Of a stretch of 64,000 bases of DNA, positions 16,752-24,796 are shown one piece after another. Source of the stretch: Azotobacter paspali (GTDB taxonomy: Bacteria; Pseudomonadota; Gammaproteobacteria; Pseudomonadales; Pseudomonadaceae); assembly GCF_042434745.1 (NCBI RefSeq), contig NZ_JBHLSS010000028.1. One strand, 5' to 3'. The notes below the pieces were generated by a model that was not told the DNA's origin, made no database searches, and saw only the letters and a list, made by a program, of their open reading frames with translations. The position numbers and the translations under genes were made by a program. Within the stretch, counting starts at the first letter, position 1. Every line of letters starts with the position of its first letter.

Positions 16752-17984
16752 ATGAAGATCGTCATCATCGGCAACGGACCGGCGGCGATCTCCGCCGCCG
16801 AGACCCTCCGAGCCCAAGACCAGGGCTGCGAAATCGTCATGCTCTCCCAGGAGAAGGTGCCCTTCTATTCGCCCTGCCCGCTGGCCGAGTACGTGGAAGG
16901 CAGCGTCTGCCGGGAACGGCTATTCCTGCGCGATGCGGATTTCTACGCCCGCAACGCCATCAACATCCGCTACGGCAGCCCGGTGCGACGGATCGAGCCA
17001 TCGGCCCGCCGGGTCTGGAGCGGGGACGAGGCGGTCGCCTACGACCGCCTGCTGATCGCCTCCGGCTCGCGGGCCTTCGTCCCGCCGATCCCCGGTCTGG
17101 CCGGTGCCAGGGGAGTGTTCGAACTGAAAACCCTGGACGATGCCGAGGCTATCCTGCGGCGGCTCGCGTTCGCCCGCCGCGCGGTGGTCGTCGGCTCCGG
17201 CTTCATCGGCTTGGAGGCCACACAGGCGCTGGTCCGCCGAGGGCTCGAAGTGACCCTGCTGGAGGCCCGCGAGCATGTGCTGCCGGCCATGCTGGACAGC
17301 GAAATGGCCGCCCTCGTCGAGCGGCGGCTGGTCGAGCACGGCGTACGGGTGCGTACCGGCTGCGCCGTCGAGCGCATCCTCGAAGGCGCGGACGGCGTGC
17401 GCGCGGTGATCGCCGACGGCGACGAGATCCCCTGCGAACTGCTCGTCTGCGCCGCCGGGGTACGCGCCGACCTGTCGATCCTCGAAGGCAGCGGCATCGC
17501 CAGCGAGCGGGGCATTCTGGTCGATGCGTGGATGCGCACCAACGTCGAGCATATCTTCGCCGCTGGCGACGTCATCGAGCGCCCGGACGCGCCGGAAAAA
17601 AACCGGGTCGCGCCCAACTGGCCGAATGCGGTTTCCAGCGGGCGGATCGCGGCCTACAACATGCTGGGCATCGACAGACGCCATCCGGGACTGGAAGCGG
17701 TCAACGTCGTGCGCGTCTTCGACATGCCGATCGCCTCGTTCGGCGTGCAGACGGGCGAAACCTGCCTGCGCTGGCAGGACGGCGCGGGTGCGGTGCGCAA
17801 GGTCCTGCTCGAGTCGGGCCGGGTGGCTGGCGGTCAGTTGATCGGCGAGATCAACGGCGCCGGCGTGCTGCACGAGATGATGAAGAAAGGCACCGCCGTC
17901 GAGCGCTTCGGTACGCATCTGGTCCATCCCGGCTTCGGCTATATCCACACCATGGAACCTCTGAGGGCTGTCAAATGGGCCTGA
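16752..17984 (+). CDS. FAD-dependent NAD(P)-disulfide-type oxidoreductase of the CODH operon
   Basis: A 410-residue flavoprotein of the pyridine nucleotide-disulfide oxidoreductase family. An N-terminal FAD-binding GNGPAAISAAE lies at about residues 7-17. The NAD(P)-binding VVVGSGFIGLEA begins at residue 145. The second FAD motif is IFAAGDVIE, around residue 270. A conserved Cys in SPCPLAEY (about residue 41) may be redox-active, as in NADH oxidase-like relatives. Placed between cooS and cooC, it probably passes CO-derived electrons from CooF to NAD(P)+, an arrangement known from other CODH clusters. That assignment is by context. Its stop overlaps the cooC start by 10 bases. Confidence 0.85.
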   Translation: MKIVIIGNGPAAISAAETLRAQDQGCEIVMLSQEKVPFYSPCPLAEYVEGSVCRERLFLRDADFYARNAINIRYGSPVRRIEPSARRVWSGDEAVAYDRLLIASGSRAFVPPIPGLAGARGVFELKTLDDAEAILRRLAFARRAVVVGSGFIGLEATQALVRRGLEVTLLEAREHVLPAMLDSEMAALVERRLVEHGVRVRTGCAVERILEGADGVRAVIADGDEIPCELLVCAAGVRADLSILEGSGIASERGILVDAWMRTNVEHIFAAGDVIERPDAPEKNRVAPNWPNAVSSGRIAAYNMLGIDRRHPGLEAVNVVRVFDMPIASFGVQTGETCLRWQDGAGAVRKVLLESGRVAGGQLIGEINGAGVLHEMMKKGTAVERFGTHLVHPGFGYIHTMEPLRAVKWA

Positions 17985-18775
17985 AAATCGCCATCAGCGG
18001 CAAGGGCGGCGTCGGCAAGACGACGCTGACCGCCTTACTCGCGCACCATTACGCCCGCCAAGGCCGCCGCGTCCTGGCCATCGACGCCGACCCCTCGCCC
18101 TGCCTAGGACCGGCGCTGGGTTTCGCCGACTCGGTGCTGATGGACCTGCTGCCGATCTCGGAAATGGCCGAGCTGATCGCCGAGCGCACCGGCAGCGATC
18201 CGCGCGGTGGCAGCGGCGGGATGTTCAAGCTCAACCCCAGGGTCGCGGACATCCCCGAACGCTTCTCCGCAAAGCTCGGCGACATCCGCCTGCTGCTGCT
18301 GGGCGCTGTGCAGAAGGGCGGCTCGGGTTGCATCTGCCCGGCCAGCACCCTGCTCAAGCAACTGGTCAGGCACGTGCTGCTGGAGCGCGACGAGGTGGTC
18401 CTGCTCGACCTCTATGCCGGCGTCGAGCACCTCGGCCGCGGTACCGCCGAGGCCGTCGACGTCATGCTGGCGGTGGCCGAACCGACCAACCGCAGCATGC
18501 GCACCGTGCGCCAAGTGCAGGTGCTGGCCCGCGACATCGGCATCGACAGGCTGCTGCTGATCGGCAACAAGGCGGCCGGCGCCGAAGACCGGGCGTTCTT
18601 CGAAGGCACGGCTGGCAGCCTGCCACTGGCCGGCTGCCTGGAGATGTCGCCGGCGGCCATGATCGCCGACCGCTCCGGCGCGCCGCTGTACGAGTTGTCG
18701 CCCGAACTGGCCCGGCAAGTCGCCGCCATCGCCGAGGCCATCGAGCGGCTGGCCCGATCTGGCGAGCCGGCATAG
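17975..18775 (+). CDS. cooC: CODH nickel-insertion ATPase CooC
   Basis: A 266-residue MinD/ParA-type P-loop ATPase that helps insert nickel into the CooS C-cluster. A deviant Walker A, SGKGGVGKTT, is at residues 8-17. The CxC metal-binding motif characteristic of CooC is Cys119-Ile-Cys121 (GSGCICPA). The dimer and switch region VLLDLYAGVEHLGRGT matches the family. The true start is the ATG at 17975 inside the 3' end of the oxidoreductase gene; the longer frame upstream shadows that gene. Confidence 0.95.
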   Translation: MGLKIAISGKGGVGKTTLTALLAHHYARQGRRVLAIDADPSPCLGPALGFADSVLMDLLPISEMAELIAERTGSDPRGGSGGMFKLNPRVADIPERFSAKLGDIRLLLLGAVQKGGSGCICPASTLLKQLVRHVLLERDEVVLLDLYAGVEHLGRGTAEAVDVMLAVAEPTNRSMRTVRQVQVLARDIGIDRLLLIGNKAAGAEDRAFFEGTAGSLPLAGCLEMSPAAMIADRSGAPLYELSPELARQVAAIAEAIERLARSGEPA

Positions 18776-18801
18776 CACATAGATAAGAGGAGCGAACGAC
18801 C

Positions 18802-19023
18802 ATGTGCGAGAACTGCAACTGCGGCAGCGCATCCCCGTCCATCGGCCATGTCCATGCCGTGCCGGGACAGCTCATCGAGCACGAGCACGAACACATCCAT
18901 GCCGACGGCACGGTGCATACTCACCTCCATGTCCATCTGGCACCGCACGGGCCAGGGGCCGTACACCACCACTCCCATGCCAACCTCCAGGGTCCGAAGC
19001 GCCCCATCAACGGACGGGACTGA
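18802..19023 (+). CDS. His-rich putative nickel-binding protein (CooJ-like role)
   Basis: A 73-residue protein with 15 His and an N-terminal MCENCNC motif. His clusters include IEHEHEHIHADG, VHTHLHVH and VHHHSH. Such composition is typical of nickel storage or chaperone proteins (CooJ, HypB or SlyD tails). Between cooC and a HupE-type nickel transporter it probably buffers or delivers Ni for CooS. Sequence homology to CooJ cannot be judged from composition alone. An AGAGGAG ribosome-binding site precedes the ATG. Confidence 0.75.
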   Translation: MCENCNCGSASPSIGHVHAVPGQLIEHEHEHIHADGTVHTHLHVHLAPHGPGAVHHHSHANLQGPKRPINGRD

Positions 19024-19054
19024 GCCTGTCGGAACCGATCTAGGAACCATCGAC

Positions 19055-19618
19055 ATGAAGAAACGCCACCTCCTGCCCCTGCTCGTCCTGCCCCTCCTGC
19101 CGGCAGCCGCCTTCGCCCATCCCGGACACCAGGAGAACGGCCTGGTCGCCGGCCTGCTGCATCCCTTCGGCGGCGCCGACCACCTGCTGGCGATGCTGGC
19201 CATCGGCATCTGGGCCGCCTTGCAGCCGCGTACGCTGAAATTCGCCGTGCCGGCCGCCTTCCTCGCCGCCCTGCTCGTCGGTTTCCTGCTCGGCGCCAAC
19301 AGCATCGAGCTGCCGCTGGTGGAAACCGGTATCGCCCTCTCGGTGCTGCTGCTTGGCCTGCTGATCGCCGCCACCGCACGCCTGCCGGCCGCCGCCGCGC
19401 TGGCCCTGGCCGCGCTCTTCGCCCTGTTCCATGGCCACGCCCACGGTGCCGAGGCCAGCGGCGATCCGGCGGCCTTCGCCGCTGGCTTCCTCGCCGCCAG
19501 CCTGGCCTTGCACCTGGGTGGCGGCCTGCTCGCCACTACCGTCCAGCGCCGCCTGCCCCTGCTGACCCGCGGTGTCGGCGCGCTCATCGCCGCCGGCGGC
19601 GCGCTGATGATGATCTGA
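19055..19618 (+). CDS. hupE: HupE/UreJ family nickel permease
   Basis: A 187-residue membrane protein with signal peptide (about 1-21) and about six membrane segments. The family signature HPGHxxx...HPFGGADHLLAML is at about residues 22-48. A second His cluster (LFHGHAHGAE) lies near residue 130. HupE/UreJ proteins import Ni2+ or Co2+ across the inner membrane. As the last gene of the CODH operon it would supply nickel for CooS. The ATG at 19055 starts the signal peptide; the frame is open upstream. Confidence 0.88.
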   Translation: MKKRHLLPLLVLPLLPAAAFAHPGHQENGLVAGLLHPFGGADHLLAMLAIGIWAALQPRTLKFAVPAAFLAALLVGFLLGANSIELPLVETGIALSVLLLGLLIAATARLPAAAALALAALFALFHGHAHGAEASGDPAAFAAGFLAASLALHLGGGLLATTVQRRLPLLTRGVGALIAAGGALMMI

Positions 19619-19673
19619 ACGCCGAATCGCGCATGTGGCGGCCAACGGCTGCAAACGACGGGCGGCTACCCGC

Positions 19674-19691
19674 TGTAAGCCATCGCCTACA
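19674..19691 (+). promoter_or_regulatory. GacA-type upstream activating sequence
   Basis: The site reads TGTAAG-CCATCG-CCTACA. The GacA box of rsmY/rsmZ genes is TGTAAG-N6-CTTACA, so there is one mismatch. It lies about 55 bases upstream of a TAGATT -10-like element (19736-19741) that would start the GGA-rich RNA below. Confidence 0.75.
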
Positions 19692-19747
19692 GTAGAACGG
19701 GCATTCTCCCGATATGCCCGGAACGGCTACCGGAGTAGATTTGCTTC

Positions 19748-19889
19748 TACCGAGATGTCGAAGGAACGACGCAGGCCGACCAGGGATGGCGGCTAGGGAA
19801 AGTCGCGGGATAGCGACCTCCTCAGGACGAGGAATCAGGGATGCGGTTGAACGACGCGAAACGGCGAGGTTGATCACCTCGCCGTTTTC
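19748..19889 (+). ncRNA. RsmZ/RsmY-family regulatory sRNA that sequesters RsmA/CsrA
   Basis: This segment of about 140 nt has no gene but holds seven GGA motifs (19763, 19784, 19797, 19808, 19825, 19831, 19839), most in AGGA or GGGA contexts as in RsmA-binding loops. It ends in a terminator hairpin AAACGGCGAGG/CCTCGCCGTTTT at 19859-19888. A GacA box lies upstream. These three features together define Rsm sRNAs, which titrate the translational repressor RsmA. Ends are approximate. Azotobacter is known to carry several rsmZ copies. Confidence 0.82.
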
Positions 19890-20029
19890 GCGTGCGCCGG
19901 AAAAAGGCGGCCGCCGGGCATCGTCCCCTTACGGCGCGACAGCCTCGCATGGCGGCGGCATCCTCGCCGACGCCGGCCTCATCGGCTCGCGCCTCGCGAG
20001 ACCGGCGAACCGACAGGAGGAGACGGAAC

Positions 20030-21106
20030 ATGGCTTTCTTCGCTCGACGTGCCGATGGGCTCAGACTCGAACGCATGCAGGCATCCAGACAGTATGCCGA
20101 TGGCGGTTTCGTGAACACCTACCCATCCAGCACAGGGCGCGAGCCCGCGGATCGGCCGACGCTGGTCGACCTCCTGTTTCGCGGCGAAGGCCGCACGCCG
20201 GAACGCCCACTCCCCGCCTGCGACCCGCGCGCCATCTGGAGACGGCCGGTCGAAACCGGGCTGCGGGCCACCTGGCTCGGCCATTCGACCGTATTGCTGG
20301 AAATCGACGGCCAGCGAATCCTGACCGATCCGGTGTGGGGAATGCGCGCCTCGCCGTTACCGTTCGCCGGCCCCAGGCGCTTCCAGCCGGTGCCGGTCGA
20401 CATCGACGCTTTGCCACCGCTCGACGCGGTGCTGATCTCGCACGACCACTACGACCATCTGGACTATCCCAGCATCCGGGCGCTGGCCGCGCGGCGGGTG
20501 CCCTTCGTCACCTCGCTCGGCGTCGGAGTACACCTGGAAGCCTGGGGCGTACCGGCCGGGCGCATCGTCGAACTCGACTGGTGGGAACATACCGTGCTGC
20601 CGGGCGGCCTGACGATCAGCGCCGCGCCGTCGCATCACTTCTCGGGACGCGGACTGCGCGATCGCAACGCGACGCTCTGGTCGTCGTTCGCCTTGCGCGG
20701 CGAACGCCATGCCGTGTTCTTCAGCGGCGATACCGGGCTCTCGCCGGCCTTCGCCGAGATCGGCCGGCGACTCGGTCCCTTCGATCTGGTGATGATCGAG
20801 GTCGGCGCTTTCCATCCGTCCTGGGGAAACGTGCACCTGGGGCCGGACAACGCCCTGCGGGCTTGGGCGCAACTGGGCAGCGGACGTTTCCTGCCGGTGC
20901 ACTGGGGCACCTTCAACCTGGCGATGCACCCCTGGGCCCAGCCGGCGGACGTGCTGCTGGCGAACGCGCCGGAGGGGCTGCTGATGCCTCGCCTGGGCGA
21001 ACCAATCGAGCCGGCCCGGCTCGAAACGCCGGAACCCTGGTGGCGCGAACCGGCGGCCGCCTCGCGGGAGTCCGGGTTCCCGGTCCTTCCCGTGAAGGAC
21101 ATCTGA
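20030..21106 (+). CDS. Metallo-beta-lactamase-fold hydrolase (NAPE-PLD/UlaG-like)
   Basis: A 358-residue protein with the metal-binding HDHYDHLD motif at about residues 139-146, a GHSTVLLEIDG strand at about 85, FSGDTGLS at about 230, and an HWGTF motif near residue 295. These match the NAPE-PLD/UlaG branch of the superfamily, which hydrolyses phosphodiester or lactone bonds; the substrate here is unknown. No signal peptide. AGGAGG at 20015-20020, 9 bases upstream, decides the ATG. It follows the Rsm sRNA terminator, so it is its own transcription unit. Confidence 0.82.
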   Translation: MAFFARRADGLRLERMQASRQYADGGFVNTYPSSTGREPADRPTLVDLLFRGEGRTPERPLPACDPRAIWRRPVETGLRATWLGHSTVLLEIDGQRILTDPVWGMRASPLPFAGPRRFQPVPVDIDALPPLDAVLISHDHYDHLDYPSIRALAARRVPFVTSLGVGVHLEAWGVPAGRIVELDWWEHTVLPGGLTISAAPSHHFSGRGLRDRNATLWSSFALRGERHAVFFSGDTGLSPAFAEIGRRLGPFDLVMIEVGAFHPSWGNVHLGPDNALRAWAQLGSGRFLPVHWGTFNLAMHPWAQPADVLLANAPEGLLMPRLGEPIEPARLETPEPWWREPAAASRESGFPVLPVKDI

Positions 21107-21200
21107 GGCGCGCGCCAGCCGGGCGCGAACGCGCAAAAGCCGGGCGAACCCGGCGGCGACCGAAGCGTCCGCTCGGACGGAGGCGGACGGTCGGCAGAAT

Positions 21201-22970
21201 CTACAGCGGCCGCTCCTTGCCCTCGCGCTCCCGCTGGACGAATTTGTTGCCCGGATCGGCGGACCTCTTCGGCTTGATCAGGCTGAAGTCGATCAGGTTC
21301 TTCGGCTGCTGCGGATTGCCGATTAGCAGGGGGCGCCGCTTGAAGTCGGCGCTCACCAGGCTCTTGTCCGGCTCGAACCCGTCGAAGCGCAGGCCGGCCA
21401 GGTCCGCCCAGGTGTGGATGAAGTGCGAAGTGCTGTAGGGGCGGTGCAGCGCGGTGGCGAAGTCGCGCGGTTGCTGCGCCTGCCACTTCGGCGAGTTCCA
21501 GACGATGAAGGGCACGGTGTACATCGGGCTGGTCGGCGCACCTTCGTTGCGGCCCAGCACCTCGGGGTCGGGTGCGTCGAACACCGCCTCGCCGTGGTCG
21601 GCCAAGTACAGCAGAAAGCCGTTGGGGTCGGTGGCGCGGAAGCGCTCGATCAGCGAGGACACCACGTGGTCGTTGTACAGCACGGCATTGTCGTAGCTGT
21701 TGTAGGTCGGCAACTGGTCGTCGGTGACGCTGTCCGGCACGCCGGTGCGGTCGGTGAAGCGCTCGAACTCCTGCGGATAGCGGTACTGGTAACGCATGTG
21801 GGTGCCCAGCAGGTGTACCACCACGAACTTGCGCGGCGCGTCATCGGCCAGCACCCTGGAAAACGGTTCGAGTACGCCGCCGTCGTACTGGCGGGCGTTC
21901 TGGTCGCGGTTGTTGTTCAGGTAAAACTGCTCGTCCGCCTGCTCGGAGAAGGTGGTGAGCATGGTGTTGCGCTTGGTGATGGTCTGCTGGTTGGTGATCC
22001 AGTAGGTCTTGTAGCCGGCCTGTTTCATCACGCTGACCAGCGACGGCGTGGTCAGGTATAGATCCGGATGCTCCTGGTCGGCGAAGGTCAGCACCTGCTG
22101 CAGCGCCTCGATGGTGTAGGGACGCGGGGTGACCACGTTGTCGAACACCTGCAGTTCGTCGCGCAACCGGTCGAGGTTGGGCGTGGTCGGCCGCGGATAG
22201 CCGTAGAGGCTCAGGCGTTGGCGGTTGGTCGACTCGCCGATGACCAGCACCAAGGTCGCGGGCTGCCCGGCGTGGGCGTCGGCCAAATTCTTCAGCGGCA
22301 AAATCCGTTCGCTGTTGGCTAGGAGGGCTTCCATGTTGGCCAGTTGCTGCAGGTAATGGCGGTAGCCGATCACCAGTTGCCAGGGCGAGGCCGCCTCGAT
22401 GCGCTTCTCGAAGTCGTCCAGCGCCACCTGGAACTCTTCGTGCTTGAGGAGCTGGTGCATGCCTTGGTAGCCGACCGAGGTGGTGAACAGCAGCAGGCTA
22501 GCGAGCAGCGCCGCCCGGCGCGGCAGGTACACCGGACGCACCTTGCGCCACAGCAGCCAGCCACCCAGGCCGTAGGCGACGACGGCCAGCACGATGCGCC
22601 AGGAGAAGTAGTGCCCCAGATACTCGGTCGCCTCGTTCACGTTCGACTCGAACATGATGAAAATGACGCTCTGCGAGAACTCCTGGCCGTACACCAAAAA
22701 ATAGGCGAAGCCGGCCAGCGAGCACAACCAGAGCAGAGCGCCGATCACGCCCGCCAGCAGCCGGGTGCGGCCGGGAAACAGCAATGGCGGAATCAGCCAC
22801 AGGACACTGGCCAGCAGGGCCTGGCGGGAACCGGTGGAGCCGGCGACGCCCGAGGCCCAGATCAGCGCCTGGGTCACCCCGGAGAAATACCAGAAGAACA
22901 GGAACATCCAGCCCAGCCCGGCCCAATCGATGCCGCCGCGCCCGGCGGGTGCGGATTTCGTTGTCGCCAT
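21201..22970 (-). CDS. Lipopolysaccharide phosphoethanolamine transferase (CptA/EptA family)
   Basis: A 589-residue inner-membrane enzyme. Four or five N-terminal membrane helices span about residues 15-165, then a periplasmic alkaline-phosphatase/sulfatase-fold domain. The catalytic Thr is residue 248 in VIGESTNRQ. Further metal-site motifs are HLLGTHMRY and YLADHGEAVFD. Relatives transfer phosphoethanolamine from phosphatidylethanolamine to heptose (CptA) or lipid A (EptA), altering surface charge and polymyxin sensitivity. Overall pattern and length favour CptA, but acceptor specificity is not proven. Confidence 0.85.
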   Translation of the reverse strand: MATTKSAPAGRGGIDWAGLGWMFLFFWYFSGVTQALIWASGVAGSTGSRQALLASVLWLIPPLLFPGRTRLLAGVIGALLWLCSLAGFAYFLVYGQEFSQSVIFIMFESNVNEATEYLGHYFSWRIVLAVVAYGLGGWLLWRKVRPVYLPRRAALLASLLLFTTSVGYQGMHQLLKHEEFQVALDDFEKRIEAASPWQLVIGYRHYLQQLANMEALLANSERILPLKNLADAHAGQPATLVLVIGESTNRQRLSLYGYPRPTTPNLDRLRDELQVFDNVVTPRPYTIEALQQVLTFADQEHPDLYLTTPSLVSVMKQAGYKTYWITNQQTITKRNTMLTTFSEQADEQFYLNNNRDQNARQYDGGVLEPFSRVLADDAPRKFVVVHLLGTHMRYQYRYPQEFERFTDRTGVPDSVTDDQLPTYNSYDNAVLYNDHVVSSLIERFRATDPNGFLLYLADHGEAVFDAPDPEVLGRNEGAPTSPMYTVPFIVWNSPKWQAQQPRDFATALHRPYSTSHFIHTWADLAGLRFDGFEPDKSLVSADFKRRPLLIGNPQQPKNLIDFSLIKPKRSADPGNKFVQREREGKERPL

Positions 22971-23183
22971 GAAGTTCCTCGATCGCTGCGTGCGGATGCC
23001 GGGCTCGCCCGGCCTTGGCGAGGACTATGCCGCAGCGGCGGTGAAAACTTCGTCAAACTGAAATATGGCCGGATGCCATGAATTTCCGTCGCAAGTGACC
23101 GGCCGCCCGGCGCCCCCAGGAACGCGCCGGCACTGTTGCCGCCAGGCGGACGAGTTCGTGGCGAGTCCCGGCGACCGCGCCGC

Positions 23184-23573
23184 TCAAGGGCGCGCCGAGC
23201 GTGAAGCGGCTGCCCTCAGCGCATAGACGACCAGCCGCGGCGGCGCTAGGCCAAGGGTGCGGGCCAGTGCAAGCGCCTCGGTCAGGCCGAGGCCATGGCT
23301 GGAAGTGAGCGACGTATCCCGAAGCAGACCGTCCGCGCCCGGATCGAGACGACGGATGCGCTCCGGCTCGCCCTGCGGCGCCGCGGCATCGACGCAGACC
23401 AGCACCTCCAGATCGCGCCACGTCTCGATCTGCCCCAGCAGGTCGCCATCGCACAGCCGCAACGCGACGCCCGCCGGCGGCCAGCCACGCAATCGGGCGG
23501 CGACCGCCGGGCCGGCGGCGACGTCGCCGCGCTCCGGGTTGCCCAACGCGAGCAGCACTATCCGGGCATGCAT
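23184..23573 (-). CDS. Hydrogenase maturation protease (HycI/HoxW-like), probably orphaned
   Basis: A 129-residue protein with the start of a HycI-type protease (ALGNPERGDVAAGPAVAARL). These enzymes trim the C terminus of the [NiFe]-hydrogenase large subunit after nickel insertion. The usual GNxxRGDDGVG is altered (DD to DV, GVG to AAG). Its start overlaps the 3' end of a hydrogenase large-subunit remnant. The substrate operon is decayed, so this gene may be on the way to loss. Confidence 0.7.
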   Translation of the reverse strand: MHARIVLLALGNPERGDVAAGPAVAARLRGWPPAGVALRLCDGDLLGQIETWRDLEVLVCVDAAAPQGEPERIRRLDPGADGLLRDTSLTSSHGLGLTEALALARTLGLAPPRLVVYALRAAASRSARP

Positions 23574-23815
23574 GCACGGTGCACGGACAGCTTGAGAAAA
23601 TGGATCGCGTAGGAAATGCAGGGGTCGTGGTTGTTGATGCTCAGCTCGCAGCGCCGACGGATGACCTCCTCCGGCTGGTCGAGCAGCGACGTGGCGACCG
23701 CCTCCAAGTCCGCCTCGATGCTCGGCTGGTTCTGCGCGGTGGGCGGGACGATGCGCGCGGCCTCGACGGAATCGTCGGCGGACAACTCGTAACGGTGCCA
23801 GAGGGTGCCACGCGG
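23558..23815 (-). pseudogene. [NiFe]-hydrogenase large (alpha) subunit, C-terminal fragment
   Basis: The minus strand reads PRGTLWHRYELSADDSVEAA, then about 55 residues ending NHDPCISYAIHF. The first part is the conserved hydrogenase alpha-subunit motif. The last is the C-terminal nickel-ligand motif DPCxxCxxH with the second Cys replaced by Tyr. Only the last 80 or so residues remain, in a different frame from the adjacent gamma-subunit fragment. Confidence 0.75.
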
Positions 23816-24132
23816 CCGAACGGGCCGCGTACGCCGACGCTCACACCGACTTCCTGCCGGGTCAGCGCGCCGCTGACCGCGCCGACGTTGCGCACCGTGT
23901 GCCCGAAGGCCGTGCCGCGCTCGGCATCGCCGCTCAGGCTGACGGCCACCTCGCCGACGCCGAATACGTAGAACATGTTGAACTGGCCGGGCGCGAAGTC
24001 CGCACGGGCGCCGACCAGCGGAGCGAGTTCCAGGGTTACCATGCCGACCAGCTCGCGGCGACGCCGCTCGACCCGGTAGGGCTGCGGCAGGAAAGGATCT
24101 GGCGCAACCCTCTCAACGCTTTCCATGGACAT
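23800..24132 (-). pseudogene. Hydrogenase gamma-subunit (FAD/NAD-binding) N-terminal fragment
   Basis: Starting at 24132 the minus strand encodes MSMESVERVAPDPFLPQPYR and then VTLELAP, FAPGQFNMFYVFGVGEVAVS and VGVRGPFGR. This is the ferredoxin-NADP-reductase-like start of the gamma subunit of group 3b (sulf)hydrogenases. It breaks off at VRGPFGR and joins out of frame to the large-subunit fragment. The gamma C-terminal half, the small subunit and most of the large subunit are deleted. Confidence 0.7.
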
Positions 24133-24442
24133 CGAGCAGTTGCAGGCCAGTGGCCTGCCCGCTCAACCAGGATCGGCAGGAAGCGCTTCCAGGCCTGCGG
24201 CGCGGCGGCGAAGCCGAACAGCGCCTGGTCGGCACGCCGCTCCAGGCGGTACTGGCCGAGCGCCTGGCGGTCGGTCCAGCCGGCCGGTAAGCCACCCCAA
24301 AGATCTCGTCGTAGACGATCGCCGCGTCGCGCACGACTGGTCCGCACATCCGAAAGCCGCGGGCGGCGAGGGCTTCGATCAGGGCCTGCGGGCCGTCGCG
24401 GTCGAGAACGGCGGCGGCCGTCGCGGTCGGCAGAGCATCCAT
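24133..24442 (-). pseudogene. Hydrogenase beta-subunit (iron-sulfur) N-terminal fragment, frameshifted
   Basis: From the ATG at 24442 the minus strand reads MDALPTATAAAVLDRDGPQA through VVRDAAIVYDEIFG. A frameshift near 24290 gives GLPAGWTDRQALGQYRLERR and then DQALFGFAAAPQAWKRFLP in the next frame. These match the start of the sulfhydrogenase/sulfite-reductase-A-like beta subunit. The rest of the subunit, including its ferredoxin domain, is missing. Confidence 0.7.
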
Positions 24443-24496
24443 TTCTCCGGCCCCCTCGTGGTATCCGGGGTGGCGCCTTTCGCCCCGGCTGGCTAG

Positions 24497-24796
24497 GGTC
24501 TGTTGCCGTTTCGGCGCAAGCCGCGTTGCCGCGAGAAATGGCTCCCCCGCTCCCGGCGGGCTTGCGGCATTCACTCCGTCCCTGGAGATTGCGCAGGACG
24601 CAGGCAATGGTCATTCCCTTGCCAAGCCCTGCAACGACAGCGGCAGCCATTTCCCGCGCAACCCGAAGGGCCGGGCCGGTTTTTGCGCGGTGTGTCGTTA
24701 CTCGACGGCTCATCTAAACGACCGGACTTCGCGTCTCGTGCCTAACCCCGCGCAAAAACCGGCTCCGGCGCGGTCGCGGCGAAACGGCAACAGACC
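24497..24796. mobile_element. 300-bp MITE with terminal inverted repeats
   Basis: The left end GGTCTGTTGCCGTTTCG is repeated inverted at the right end. Flanks are CTAG (24493-24496) and TTAG (24797-24800), a YTAG target typical of IS5-group insertions, with one mismatch. The interior has a second inverted repeat (GCCGGTTTTTGCGCGG and complement) and no gene. The right end touches the stop codon of the DUF3617 gene. Confidence 0.75.

Noticed and set aside
19714..21438. A 574-codon plus-strand frame over the sRNA and hydrolase gene
   Set aside because: It crosses the sRNA terminator and overlaps the metallo-beta-lactamase-fold gene in another frame, lacking any motif.
24036..24713. A 225-codon minus-strand frame and a 272-codon plus-strand frame across the hydrogenase remnant
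   Set aside because: They mix hydrogenase fragments in the wrong frames with MITE sequence. The decayed-operon interpretation explains the recognisable pieces.
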